DNA of 64,000 bases from Macropodus opercularis (Eukaryota; Chordata; Actinopteri; Anabantiformes; Osphronemidae). The translations under genes and the position numbers were made by a program. Each line of letters starts with the position of its first letter. Within the stretch, counting starts at the first letter, position 1. Shown in pieces: positions 25,165-36,600 of the stretch. The stretch lies in contig CM061091.1 of NCBI GenBank assembly GCA_030770545.1, positions 8,674,501 through 8,738,500 on the forward strand, in the 5' to 3' direction. The notes under the pieces were generated by a model. That model was not told the DNA's origin. It worked only from the letters and a program-made list of their open reading frames with translations, and ran no database searches.

Positions 25165-25575
25165 GAACTAATATGGTGTCATGAGCAAATATTTTACTTT
25201 GTGTTTATTCTACTCAAACTGTACTGTCTGTTTGGTTGATGAGGTTTTTGTTGTATTTTATTTACAACTGTTGTGTTTTTCATCTTTGGGCTTTTACATA
25301 ATTTCAGTTGTGATAAAAAAGCAACACATACTTTTATGAGCATCATTTGCCAAGAAAATTCTGTGAGTATGACCAAGTCAGAGTGTAGCAGTACTTAGTA
25401 TATAGTTCAAATCTAGACATCCCCCCAACAAAGACACAACGAATCAGACTCATCTTTAGTGCATTGATGACAGTTTCTATATGTCTTTACTGTCTCATGG
25501 GAAAACTGCACTTAAACTAACGTCTTAGACGACATAACAAAACATACAAATATTGTCTGGCCAGACACAGAAAAG
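25165..25575 (-). pseudogene. ap2a2: Dispersed partial duplicate of ap2a2 exon 9 and flanking introns
   Basis: 25165-25507 matches 15118-15455: intron 9 plus the 3' 55-60 bases of exon 9, which encode [16 protein letters not shown] in the gene. 25508-25575 then continues with sequence like 15750-15817 (intron 8), so most of exon 9 is deleted from the copy. The exon part has a 2-base deletion (ATATGCGTC to ATATGTC). The splice donor is lost (minus-strand AAG|GTAAG became AAGATGAG). Because intron is included, this is a DNA-level duplication in the same orientation, not a processed copy. It lies about 2 kb upstream of the ap2a2 start. Confidence 0.88.
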
Positions 25576-25648
25576 CCAGTATTTTCAAAACCACTGGATG
25601 GAGCTCTAAGGACAAATAAACAATGCTGACACAATGGTACACAATGGA

Positions 25649-26036
25649 GTTATAGCAATAATGTTTGACAGAAAACTTGTGACCCTCTTTGCAAACAACA
25701 CGCTGGAGTACCAGAACATGCTAATCAAAATCTGAGCAATAGTTCTAGTTAACATTAAAAGATTTTGTTCATGTAATAAAACCAAGCAAGTTATTGAATT
25801 CTATCGTCTCAAGGTGACGTAAGGCAATCCCAGAATTCATCAGTTATAGCAATAATGTTTGACAGAAAACTTGTGACCCTCTTTGCAAACAACACGCTGG
25901 AGTACCAGAACATGCTAATCAAAATCTGAGCAATAGTTCTAGTTAACATTAAAAGATTTTGTTCATGTAATAAAACCAAGCAAGTTATTGAATTCTATCG
26001 TCTCAAGGTGACGTCAGGCAATCCCAGAATTCATCA
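25649..26036. repeat. 194-bp tandem duplication, two copies
   Basis: Copies at 25649-25842 and 25843-26036 are nearly identical. The one difference noticed is GGTGACGTAAGG in the first copy against GGTGACGTCAGG in the second. Such low divergence implies a recent event. No coding capacity or known element was recognised in the unit. Confidence 0.95.
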
Positions 26037-26399
26037 GTCAAATTAAAATGCAACCATGTTGTCAGCAGTATTGACATTTCATATTATATATGCCGCTGAT
26101 AAAAATGTGTGCTCCCTTTCTGTACTCCTGGATGTAGACTGTGTGTGTGTACTGCAGATGATTTCATAATAGTATCCAGTGAAAACACAGTTGCATGCAG
26201 GCCAAAGTAAATGCTCTGTTTGTAGTTGGTTGTAGATGGTTTTCTGCATAAATGTGTCAGAAAATGTGATCTGCTCTTTATCAGTCACAAATTAAAGTAC
26301 ACCAATTAACGTTCGGGTCTTCACTGAATACACAAGTTAAAAATAATAGTGGGAAAAACAATGTTAGTCTTGAAATACCTTGAAATAAACTGGATTATC

Positions 26400-26710
26400 T
26401 CAAGCACAACCTCAAGTTAGAGCTTCCTGCAGCTGTGGCTTAGACCTGCGTAATGTTTGGAAAGAATTTTGGACCATTCTTCCTTAAAGAGCTGCTTCAG
26501 GTCAGCCATATTTTTAAGACGTCTGGTGTGTACGACTCTCTTGAGGTTATACCACAGAATCTGTATTGAATTTGGGTTTAGGCTGTGACTGGACTACTCC
26601 AAAAAAGCAAATTGTGTGTATTTGAAGCCATTCTATAGTAGGTTTTGCTACTATCGCTTTCTAAGGTTATTGTCCTCCGGCAACATTGAACCTCTAATAT
26701 GTCTTGTGGA
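26400..26710 (-). mobile_element. Degenerate Tc1/mariner relic
   Basis: Plus-strand text with motifs such as TTTGGACCATTCTTCCTTAA, TTATACCACAGAATCTGTAT and GACTGGACTACTCCAAAA is the reverse of eroded Tc1 transposase coding sequence common in fish. No open frame survives and neither terminus is clear. The GGACCATTCTTCC motif is also present, inverted, in the MITE at 61158-61382, suggesting related families. Confidence 0.55.
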
Positions 26711-27725
26711 CTGCCTCCTCAACATAATCCTGTAGGATGATTTCATAAACCAGAGAATACAGTATTAGTGCCTGGTCTGCTTTCTATATAACATCTGATT
26801 TAGTTACCTGCTGTCAGATTGTTTATGCCTGTTATGTGATTGACTATCCAGGCTGTTTTCTGGCCTGCGCCCCGTTGATCCAGATCCTTGTTTGTTCATT
26901 CTCAAGAGCTTTCTGCGGACATTACATGATTGCAGCCTTCTCAGGAAGTGTAGTATTCTATATCTCTTCTGGTACAGAATGTTTCACCAATCTAGCTACA
27001 ACATAGACACCTACTGTACAGTAGCAGTGTCACATATTGACATTGTCAAGGCATGTCAAATAGCTCCACAGTTGAAATCTAGTATATTATATAATTAGAC
27101 AGTCCCTAACCCTAAAAAAAAGTGAGTAAGAACAACAAATTATGTAACAGGAACACAGGTCCAAAGATAATATGCTTTTACCGTCCTTCAAAAACATACT
27201 AACTTCCTTAATTTTTCTTTGCATCTGAAGGCCATGATTGCTTGTTTTGTCTGAGGACACCTCTTCAACAAATAGCAACAAAAACTAATTGTTTTAGCTA
27301 ACAGCAGAGCACTACGTAATTTTGAGGACACCGACTTTTTTGACAATGTCACAGACACTGAGTATTGATCTTTAAATATCAAATATCACGGTAGGGTTAG
27401 GCTTTTGTATTAAATTAAATTGGATTAACATTTTTCTGCCACAGATGATCAAATCTGCACAGACCAAGGCTGATGAGAGCTGTCTGAAGTGTGCACAGAA
27501 AAAAACTCATGGCGTCATGCTGTTGCATGCAGTTCATACTTTTTATCTACATTGATCACAAAGCTTAGTTATAGTGCTTGCAACATTGTTAAGGTATTTC
27601 AGGACCATGCATTTCAGAACCTCTAACATGTACCAGGCCACTAATAACATTAGGCCAGTTGCATGGCTCCTCCACTTGAGAACCACTTCTACAACCATTT
27701 TTCAGAGCAGGAATACCTGGCATAA
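26711..27725. other. Intergenic DNA, nothing firmly recognised
   Basis: AT-rich sequence between the Tc1 relic and the LINE. Short minus-strand open frames at 27087-27382 show no recognisable domain. Confidence 0.35.
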
Positions 27726-27729
27726 ACAT

Positions 27730-28389
27730 GCACAGCTAGCTCAAGGAGAGGAGACGAAGGTACAGACCTTATGTGCCCTCCATCATTATGGGAAATGACT
27801 GTTCCCTCTCCAGTAAGATGGACAAGCTTACGGCGATGACCCAACTGCAGCAGGAGTACAGGGAGTGTAGTCTCATGTGTTTTACCGAGACGTGGCTGAA
27901 TGTGTCAACACTCTGTAGTTGCCTTGGATGGATTTAAACTAGTTCGGGCAGACAGGAGTTTGGGAGAGAATGACAAGAAGAAAGGAGGTGGACTTATTTA
28001 TTTATTTATTAACGAGAGATGGTGCAACCCAGCGCACATCGGCCGCGCTGATCACAACCTGGTGCATCTTCTCACTGAATACACACCCAGAGTGAGAAGA
28101 GAGCCTGCACAGAAGAAGTCAGTGAATGTGTGGACTGATGAGGCCAGTGACAAACTGAGAGACTGTTTCCAGACCACGGACTGGGAGACCCTCCGCAGCT
28201 CTCATGGAGAAGACATCAACAGCCTGACCCACTGCATCACAGACTATATTAATTTCTGTTAATTCTGTTATCACGGTACCGACCCAGAAGGTGCGGTAAC
28301 AACAAGCCATGGGTGACCCCTGAGCTTAAAGTCCTACTGAATGAGAAGAGGCTGGCTTTTAATGTAGGGGTTTTTTGGAGTGGGTGGAC
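27730..28389 (+). mobile_element. 5' part of an interrupted L2-like LINE
   Basis: Broken sense-strand coding sequence in several frames reads PSIIMGNDCSLSSKMDKL, CFTETWLN and GGLIYLFINERWCN, typical of a LINE endonuclease domain. It continues to KSVNVWTDEASDKLRDCF near 28110-28170 and LLNEKRLAF near 28335-28358. Sequence coding for most of the reverse transcriptase is missing. The part ends at 28389, where the 670-bp cd81 duplicate is inserted; the same LINE resumes at 29060. Confidence 0.8.
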
Positions 28390-29059
28390 CTAAATAAATG
28401 ATCTGACAAGTCTACTGTCCTGTGATGCTTGAAACTTTATGGTTAAATTAATGAGCCACAATTCACTGACAAGTCTGTATTATGAAACGTTTGCCTACTG
28501 CAGAACAGGCAGTATGGCTTGCTATAACAGGTAGAACCACTTGACCTGAACTGAAGTGACAAGTGAATGCGTCTCACTCAGGTTTTCATCTGTTGTTCGA
28601 GGAACGGGGAGCCATCATGTACAGCATGTAACTGGAACTTTTAGGGGCTGTCCTCTCCGTTGTTGAATAAAGTTTCATTTAAAGACAAGAGGGGGTTGTA
28701 GGGAGGCATTTCGGGTGGGTTTTGTGGTGTTATTTGCCTACATGTGAGTCAGTTAAATCGGACCACTTTGATTGGATGTAGTGCGTAGGTGAGGGATGAG
28801 TTGGGTGTTGCCTCAATCTTCCAGCCAGCTGATCCCAAGTTGAGACCGAGCCACTCACCCGTCGTCGTGCTTCTGGCCTAACGCTGCCACCGTCTTGCAA
28901 AGTCTGTAACCGTAAACACCTACCTAACGGTTCACCGTGGAAGTCGAAGGCTGCAGCAAATGCATCAAGTACATGCTTTTCTTCTTCAACTTCATCTTCT
29001 GGGTAAGTAGTTGTTTTAGAAAATAAATAAATGTTGGAACAATTGTAACTGGAACTTTT
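28390..29059 (+). pseudogene. cd81: Duplicated cd81 upstream region plus exon 1, start codon lost
   Basis: This 670-bp block is a diverged (roughly 85-90% by eye) copy of 30097-30740, the DNA just upstream of and including cd81 exon 1. The exon copy is 28937-29002. Its reading frame and GTAAGTAG donor are intact, but ATG is GTG, so it reads VEVEGCSKCIKYMLFFF onward. Against the true exon there are six base changes: M1V, G2E, T7S and three silent. An in-frame stop (TAA) lies just upstream of the GTG, so no upstream start exists. It sits inside a LINE, flanked by an 11-bp direct repeat. It could be dead, or an alternative promoter/first exon feeding into cd81 exon 2. Confidence 0.88.
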
Positions 29060-30096
29060 AGTGGGTGGACAACTGGCTGCGTAGACAACTGACTACCTCA
29101 CAGTCACAGGTCACAGTACGTGAGGCTACATTACTGTGTGTCTGAGATGGTAGTTTCCAGCACTGGGGCCCCTCAGGGGACGGTGCTCTCACAGTCTCTC
29201 TTCACTCTCTACACATTGGACTTCACATACAACACCAGCAGTTGCCATCTCCAGTAGTTCTCAGGCATTGCTGGCTGTGTGTCTGAGGGGAACGAGCTGG
29301 AGTACAGGTAAGTCACCATGGACTTTGGTGACTGGTGTGAGAGCAACCACCCGTGCTTAAACACCAGTAAGACGAAGGAGATGGCGATCAACTACCAAAG
29401 GCACTAACTCTCACACCAATGAACATCTGGGATTTAAACACTAAAATAGTGGACAGTTTTAAGTACCTGAGTGTTCGCCTTAACTGTAAACTGGACTGGA
29501 CTCATAATGTGATGCCTTGTACAAGAAGGGTCAAAATCGCCTCCACCTTCTGAGGAGACTTAGGTCCTTTGGAGTGAGCAGACCTCTGTTAAGGACATTC
29601 TATGACTCTGCGGTAGCCTCTGCTCTTCACTACGCTGTGCAGCATGGACCAGGACAGAAAGAGACTCAACAAGCTCATCTGGAGGTCCAGTTCTGTTCTG
29701 GGCTGTCCACTGGACTCTGTGGAGGAGGTGGGTGAGAGGAGGATGTTGGCCAAGCTGACATCCATCATGGACAATGCTTCTCACCCACTGCATCAGACAG
29801 GGGAGGCTCTGTGCAGCTCCTTTAGTGGAAGACGGATCCACCCCCAGTGTAGGAAGCAGCAGGACCACAAGTCCTTCATCCCCACTGTTGTTACATTGTA
29901 CAACCAATCAGTCTAAATGCCCCCACTGTGCAGATTATTTTGTACAGTTTATTTTGACATCTATGAGCAGCATTTTGTATAATGGATCTTATTCTTTGCA
30001 CACGCTCCACTTTCATTCTTTTGCGCCTGCTGATTGTCTGTGGCTGTTGTAACAATTGGATTTCTCCACTGTGGGATCAATAAAGAATTCTCTTAT
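29060..30096 (+). mobile_element. 3' part of the interrupted L2-like LINE
   Basis: Resumes with AGTGGGTGGACAACTGG (WVDNWLRRQLT-type coding). The late RT block is decayed (GAPQGTVLS-like at about 29165-29190). DSFKYLSVRLNCKLDWT follows at 29453-29505, then RRLRSFGVSRPLLRTFYDSA near 29549-29605 and the tail CAATAAAGAATTCTCTTATC. Frames are broken in several places. Together with 27730-28389 it forms a single LINE split by the cd81 exon 1 copy. Confidence 0.85.
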
Positions 30097-30399
30097 CTAA
30101 ATAAATGATCTGACAAGTCTACTGTCCTGTGAAGCTTGAAACTTTACGGTTAAATTAATGAGCCACAATTCACTGACAAGTCTGTATTATGAAACGTTTG
30201 CCTACTGTGAGAACAGGCAGCATGGCTTCCTATAACACGTAGAACCACTTGACCTGTACTGAAGTGACAAGTGAATGCGTCTCATTTAGATTTTAATCTG
30301 TTGTTTCTAGGAAAGAGGAGCCATCCTGTACAGCCTGTAACGTGAACTTTTAGGGGCTGTCCTCTCCGTTGTTGAATAAAGTTTATTTAAAAGACAAAG

Positions 30400-30631
30400 A
30401 GGGGGTTGTAGGGAGGGAGTTTCTTGTAGGTTCTGCGGTCTTATTGGTCTACGTGTGATCAGTCAAATCGGATCACTTTGACTGGATGCTGACGTGTAAT
30501 GCGCGCGTGAGGGAGGAGTTGGGTGTTGTCTCCGTCTCCTCCCAGCCTTTCACCGTTCATTCTTTTTCTGGCCTAACGCTGCCACCGTCTTGTAAAGTCT
30601 GTAACCGTAAACACCTACCTAACGGTTCACC
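30400..30631 (+). promoter_or_regulatory. cd81: cd81 promoter / 5' UTR region
   Basis: Sequence just upstream of the cd81 ATG. It contains GCTGACGTGTAATGCGCGCG (CRE/E-box-like TGACGTG with CpG-rich flank, about 30489-30508) and CTCC-rich pyrimidine tracts. The equivalent place in the upstream duplicate has lost the TGACGTG motif (GTAGTGCGTAGG). The transcription start was not located. Confidence 0.4.
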
Positions 30632-33600
30632 ATGGGAGTCGAAGGCTGCACCAAATGTATCAAGTATATGCTTTTCTTTTTCAACTTCATCTTCTGGGTA
30701 AGTAGTTGTTTTTAAAAAAAAAAATCAATAAATGTTGGAACAAATGTTCCACGTTCCAAATGTCGACGACCAGCGCAGCCTCCACCTCTGGCGCTTGTGG
30801 TTTCGGTTTGTTTAGACAGGGAGCCCGTTATGATTGGACGGTGATGGGAAACATGTCACCGCCTTTTCGCTACCAGCAGACCGCGTGACTGTCTCTCCAT
30901 CTGAGATTATGGCGTAGCGCTAATTAGAAAAACAAACGAACAAAAGGGGGCGAAAAAAATAAATGTAAACGTTACTAGAATGCACAGGGCTCCCGTTTTA
31001 CGTCCACGGGACTTTAAATGGTGTCAACTTCGCGTGAAACGAAACACAGAGATTCCGTTAGCACCACAGTAACAGTTCGCTATGACAAAATGGATTTTGT
31101 TCAGCTGCTCTGCTGGACATTAAACCGATGTGGTAGGTAGCCATGATGGGTACAGTAGTTCATTGGTTTTGTGTGGTAGCTAACACTGACTTTGTGTTTG
31201 GATGACGTCCTCCGCCCAAGTGTTGGGGGCGTGGGAGGAGTCTCGTTAATGAGTCAAGTACCCTGCATTGGGGTGACTGATCATGAATCATGTGTGGGTG
31301 TCTAGCCTCTGATTTGGGAGGAGTCTCATTAATGAGTCAAGTGCCCTGCATTGGGGTGACTGATCATGAATCATGTGTGGGTGTCTAGCCTCTGATTTGG
31401 GAGGAGTCTCATTAATGAGTCAAGTGCCCTGCATTGGGGTGACTGATCATGAATCATGTGTGGGTGTCTAGCCTCTGATTTGGGAGGAGTCTCATTAATG
31501 AGTCAAGTGCCCTGCATTGGGGTGACTGATCATGAATCATGTGTGGGGGTCTAACCTCTGATTTGTAAGAACTGAGTATGTTGATCTTGACCAATTCTGC
31601 TTGATTCACATTTCCTTTAACCGGTTCCCTTTTTGGCTCTCTTTTGGCAATTACACAAGAATAATCTAAATCGAACACGTTTATATAGTCAGACCAACTA
31701 GTTAAGTTGCTTTATACGCTCACTGTAGCATCTGTCTGGGTCTGTTACCAAGAGAAGAAAACTAGTTTCAGTAGCAGCATTTCAGACTGAATAAAGACCA
31801 ATGTCAGTGCAAGGGTCTATCTTGGCAGATTGTGGTTATGGTTAAGATGTTGAAACATGATACAGAGAATCCAGTGCGGATACCACATTTGTACAGTCCT
31901 TCTGTAGCTGACTCTTAGAAGTCGTTTTGTGAGGTAACCGTTAGAAATAAAGCATTCATGTTACCTAATGATTTACGAAGAATTTACACTTGCATTTGAT
32001 TGGCCAGCACAGTATCTGGGTGACATCACGGTGCAATGCAGCAAAAGCTGAGCCCTGTTCATAACTCAAATGGACCTCAGCAGCAAAAATTATTCTATAT
32101 TGTCTTAGCGTCATGACTGTTGACTTGACACATTGACTTCTGCTGCTTTTGATGCTTGTGTGTGTATATGTTGAGGAGAGGTCACAAAACACTGAGGACT
32201 TGTATTTCTAAAGATGAATAAACAGCAGGATGATAGCCATTACCAGATAGAGGTGACTTGGTTTGTTGCATATTTGTCCTTGAATGGGTGACTTGAGAAG
32301 AATAAGTGGTCTAGCAACCTAGGACTATATTCTGTGACCATGATATGTAAGTGAAGAGTTTAAGCCTTTGTGGGGCCTGTGTGGTAGACTGCCTCATACA
32401 GTAGCGCGTGTTGGACAGCAACTGTATAGAAACTATGAACACATTGATCATTGCAGATAGCAAACAGTCATGAAAAGAAAAGCTGACTACTGGATACCCG
32501 CAAGAGCCATGTTTTATCCTGTGGGTAAACTTTAGCACCAGTTGCTCCTGTCTTTCTTTTCAGTCTTTACTCAACATGCAAGATTTATATGAGGCAGAGA
32601 CACAGAGAGCAGTTTCACATTTTTTGTCAAAGACATGATTCCAGATTAACAGTGGAAAAGGGTTTTAATGAAAATGGTTACCTCAAGCCTTAAAGTTCCA
32701 GGATGGAAAAATTGTTCAGTTTTGTGCCAAACGCATGCCAAAAGTAGAAGAGCAGCTTTATGCTCTAAGAGCACAACTGACAGGACACCTCAGCCTCAAT
32801 GGAGCCTAAGAAACGTAAATGTTAACCTCTGGTTGATGCCCAGAGAATCATAATAATAACAAAAAGAACTGCACTGAGTTATGTAGATTGAAGAAAAATC
32901 CCTGGTAACATTTTATGACAGTAGCACTGCAAGAGTGTCAGCAGCTTTCTTGTGTGACAAACATCAGTGTGTGTAGTAGTGGTTTAACAGTGTAGTGTAT
33001 GATGATCAATTATAGGTTAATACACAAAATGATCTTGATCTTGAAAATGAATCTTCAGTGGATTTAGAACTGGGTTCAGCAAAATGCTATTGAACCCAAT
33101 TCCTCCTAATTATTATTGACTTTATTACAGTTGAAACTATCAGTGAAAAATGTGTTACAGTTGACGATCTAGAGACGCTCATTACAATTAAAGCTAATAT
33201 AAAGTACACAGCCAGTCCAGTCCAGAACCTGACCGGAAAAAGTAAGTCTTTAGGAAATAGTATTTCTTTCTTACAAAGACATTTTAATTTGAGGTCCATT
33301 TGCTGTAGTGTGGGACCTTTTGTTACATATGTACATATATTTTAAAAATCTCTTCTGAGAATAAAATTGTGGTACAGGTTTGACCAAGTTATTATTGTTT
33401 AGCGCTAAAGAACTTCATGTGAAATGTTTTGACAGAGCAAAACAGACACACTTCCACTGTGATTTGTGCAGCTTTGGCCATGGAAGCCGACTCCTTTGAA
33501 AAGAAGGTCCCCTGTTTCCATAAATCATCCCGGACACCAAGTGGGCTAAAAGACTAGAGCTTGGGAGGAGGGGAAGCCTGTGTAGGGTGGTAAAGGAGTT

Positions 33601-36600
33601 TATGTAAAGGACCACCCCACTCCTCTAACATGCTCCACATTCTACAATCCTCTGTACGCTAGGCAGAAAGCAGAAATAGACACGCAGGAGAACTCGGGCT
33701 GTGTTAATTTCACAATGAATATGTGAAGCAACTTGGTTTCCTAGTTATCCTCTTGAGTCATCAAGTATACACAGTCACAGATATTGTGATGACAAACTTG
33801 CTTAATACTCCTTTTTTGTGCTTTGGAGGAGGCATGTACACTGTAAGCCACAGCTAACTATGGTGGGTGTTAAATGGAGTGTATGGTATTGGGGAATCTC
33901 CAGTGTCCAAATGTCAACTATTATTTTCCATTGAGTTAAAGACATCCGCTCTGGTATATGGTTGAAATCATTAGCCTTTTTCTGTTAAAGTTTGATTAGG
34001 CCACCAAATCTACTTAAATTAAGTATAGAAGTGCACATTGTCTTGTTTTTATTTAAAGAAATAAGGCTGGATTCGTCCGATTACGCATATATTTCCGTAT
34101 TTCAGAAGCTGTAACCTACATTTTTGATATTTTTCTTTAAAAGGTATGCAAATGCTGAGCAAATCCATATGATTTCTACTTAAAATAGGTGTTGATTGTC
34201 TCCTGGTTGCCAGTGGCATAAACAGCCTGAGATAACTTGACATAATAAGATGAACTTAACTTGATTATGTGTCATCGAAAGTAGTGGTTAGTGGCAGTTT
34301 GTCATTGTGTCATATCTTGTTGCCAACATCCAAGGCTGTTCTTAGTTACTGTTGGTTCTATTTGGGCCCATCCTCAGTCACATCTCCAGCAAAGTATAAA
34401 CATGCTTTCAGCAGTGTTCAGTCTGGGTTCTCTTTATGTTTATCATCTATACAAATGTTACAAAACATCCCAGATCTATTTTAAACTTTGTGCATTTTTG
34501 TGAGTCATCTTAGTGGTAAATCAGAAATTCACTTGAAGTCATGGAGTTACTCAATAGTACTGATGTAGCTGTGTGTGTGTTGAGTTTCTTTCCAGTTATA
34601 GTGTTTGTGTGGTTGCCGGGCAATTGCTGGCCTCAGCTCTGGAATGACTCTCACCAGAGAAGAGTGTGCTGAGGGAGTGGGGGTGGCTGAACATGTTTTG
34701 ACTAAAATTGTTTCCCAGAAACTAGTGTTAGTAGTTTAATGTAGTTACTCCTTTGGTACTGTGTGTATTTGGATTCATTGAAGTATGAGCTTTATAAAAT
34801 ATCCAAATGTGTCCCCCATGTGGACCACCATGCCCATTTATTGCACTTCAATTGCATTTCTTGTGCCTGCTCCTCTGTCCGTGTTGAGTTATACTGGCTT
34901 GGGTTATATTTAGGATATCTTTATCCTGGCCCAAACAATAGGGGTCAGGAAGGCATATGTTAATGGCAAACAACCTAAGGAACAATTATATGACTCACAA
35001 AGTTACACATGCATTTTATGCAGGGTTTCTTCTGAGGAAAAACAAGACTGGGACAAAAGGGGCATTCACACATTAGCTGCCAACTCCCCACTGACTTGAA
35101 GCAATACCTATACAATGTGGGAAATACCCCACTGTTTTCCAGTAATTTGCTGTTGCTGTGAAAAGCTTCACTAAAATTTGCCTTTATATCTGCTCTTTAG
35201 CAAAATATTTTTTCTTATGTGGTAATCAATGGTAAGGCACTGATATAGTCCAGAGGATCCTGCATAAATCACATATGTACAATAATTAATACAGAAGCAA
35301 GTATATTAAAAAACATGCATAAAGCAGAAACTATAAATCATGTAAAGATTTAGATCAAAAAGATTTTGACAAAAATATTTTTTTAAAAAAATAGAAATGA
35401 TCGCCTCCTAGAAACTACATGATCAGATGTAAATGGGAAATAGACCAGGGCATACATTTTACATTATCTGTTTGTATCTGTATAATAGTTGGATCATCTA
35501 ATGCAGTAGCCCTTAAATGGCAGGGTATATGGGTATTATTAAATGTTTCCCTGTAAAAAAAGAATTATGTTCAGCCATCATTATTGGATATTGTCTAAAT
35601 GAATTAAAATGTAAAGCAAGATATTTCTTTTCGTCTGCAGTCTTCTGAAATGCAAGTTCTAAGACTGACTACTGTCCCCTATGATTCATACTCTGTCATG
35701 GAAAAAAAGCAGCTAGTTCAAAATGACTGCTAACACGATGCATTCCAGTTAAAGCTATGGCTAGGTATCAATAACAATAATAAACAAAGCAGAACACAAA
35801 TTTTGTTTTGCGGCTAAAGAAATTACCTGTGACACCCTACAACAGGATCTGGCCCAGAACCTCTGTTTAATGATGTTCATTTCTGTATATGATATGAACC
35901 TGTGAAATGACAATCGGTAGTAAAACCACAATATGGTAAATGTACTGAGTAGGATAAACTCAAAGAAATGAAACAACTAAATTTGCTTTTTGTAAATTAC
36001 AGCTTGCAGGTGGTGTAATCTTGGGTGTTGCCTTGTGGTTGAGACATGATCCGAAGACAAGCACATTGCTGGAACTGGAATATGAGGGCACCCATCCCCC
36101 CAACACCTTCTACATCAGTAAGTATTACGTACCAACCACATATACATTATGTTCATAGTGTTTTCCTTGTGAAAAATCTCCTGCTCGAACATTTGGACAC
36201 AATTCAGTTGCAATTACAAGTGGCATTCATTATAATAGTTTATAGTATTAGTATGTACATCATTAAATCACTGATGGAAAATGGCAAAACTGTCATTCAG
36301 TTGCAGTTAATATTTTAATGACAATGCTTGCATAGATTGCTCTTTTAATCCAAAAATATGATGTCCTACATATTATTGAGACAAAAATAATAATTTATCA
36401 TTTTTTATTGTTTATGTACATTTAATACATTCTGATATTATGGTATTGTAAACTGTATTGGAAATATACCATTAGTTTATCCAAATTATTACTATATATT
36501 AGGGTTTTATTTAATGCTCAATTTTAAGAGACATCTGTCTGTAGCATCTGTCTGGGTCTGTTACCTATCTATTTGTCCATGTCATTACCTGTGGAAGTCT

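Noticed and set aside
27087..27382. Overlapping minus-strand open frames in the intergenic interval
   Set aside because: No recognisable domain, no splice signals and no conserved motif; most likely chance.
31233..31565. CRISPR-like array
   Set aside because: Repeats are contiguous 83-bp units without spacers in a vertebrate intron; this is a minisatellite.
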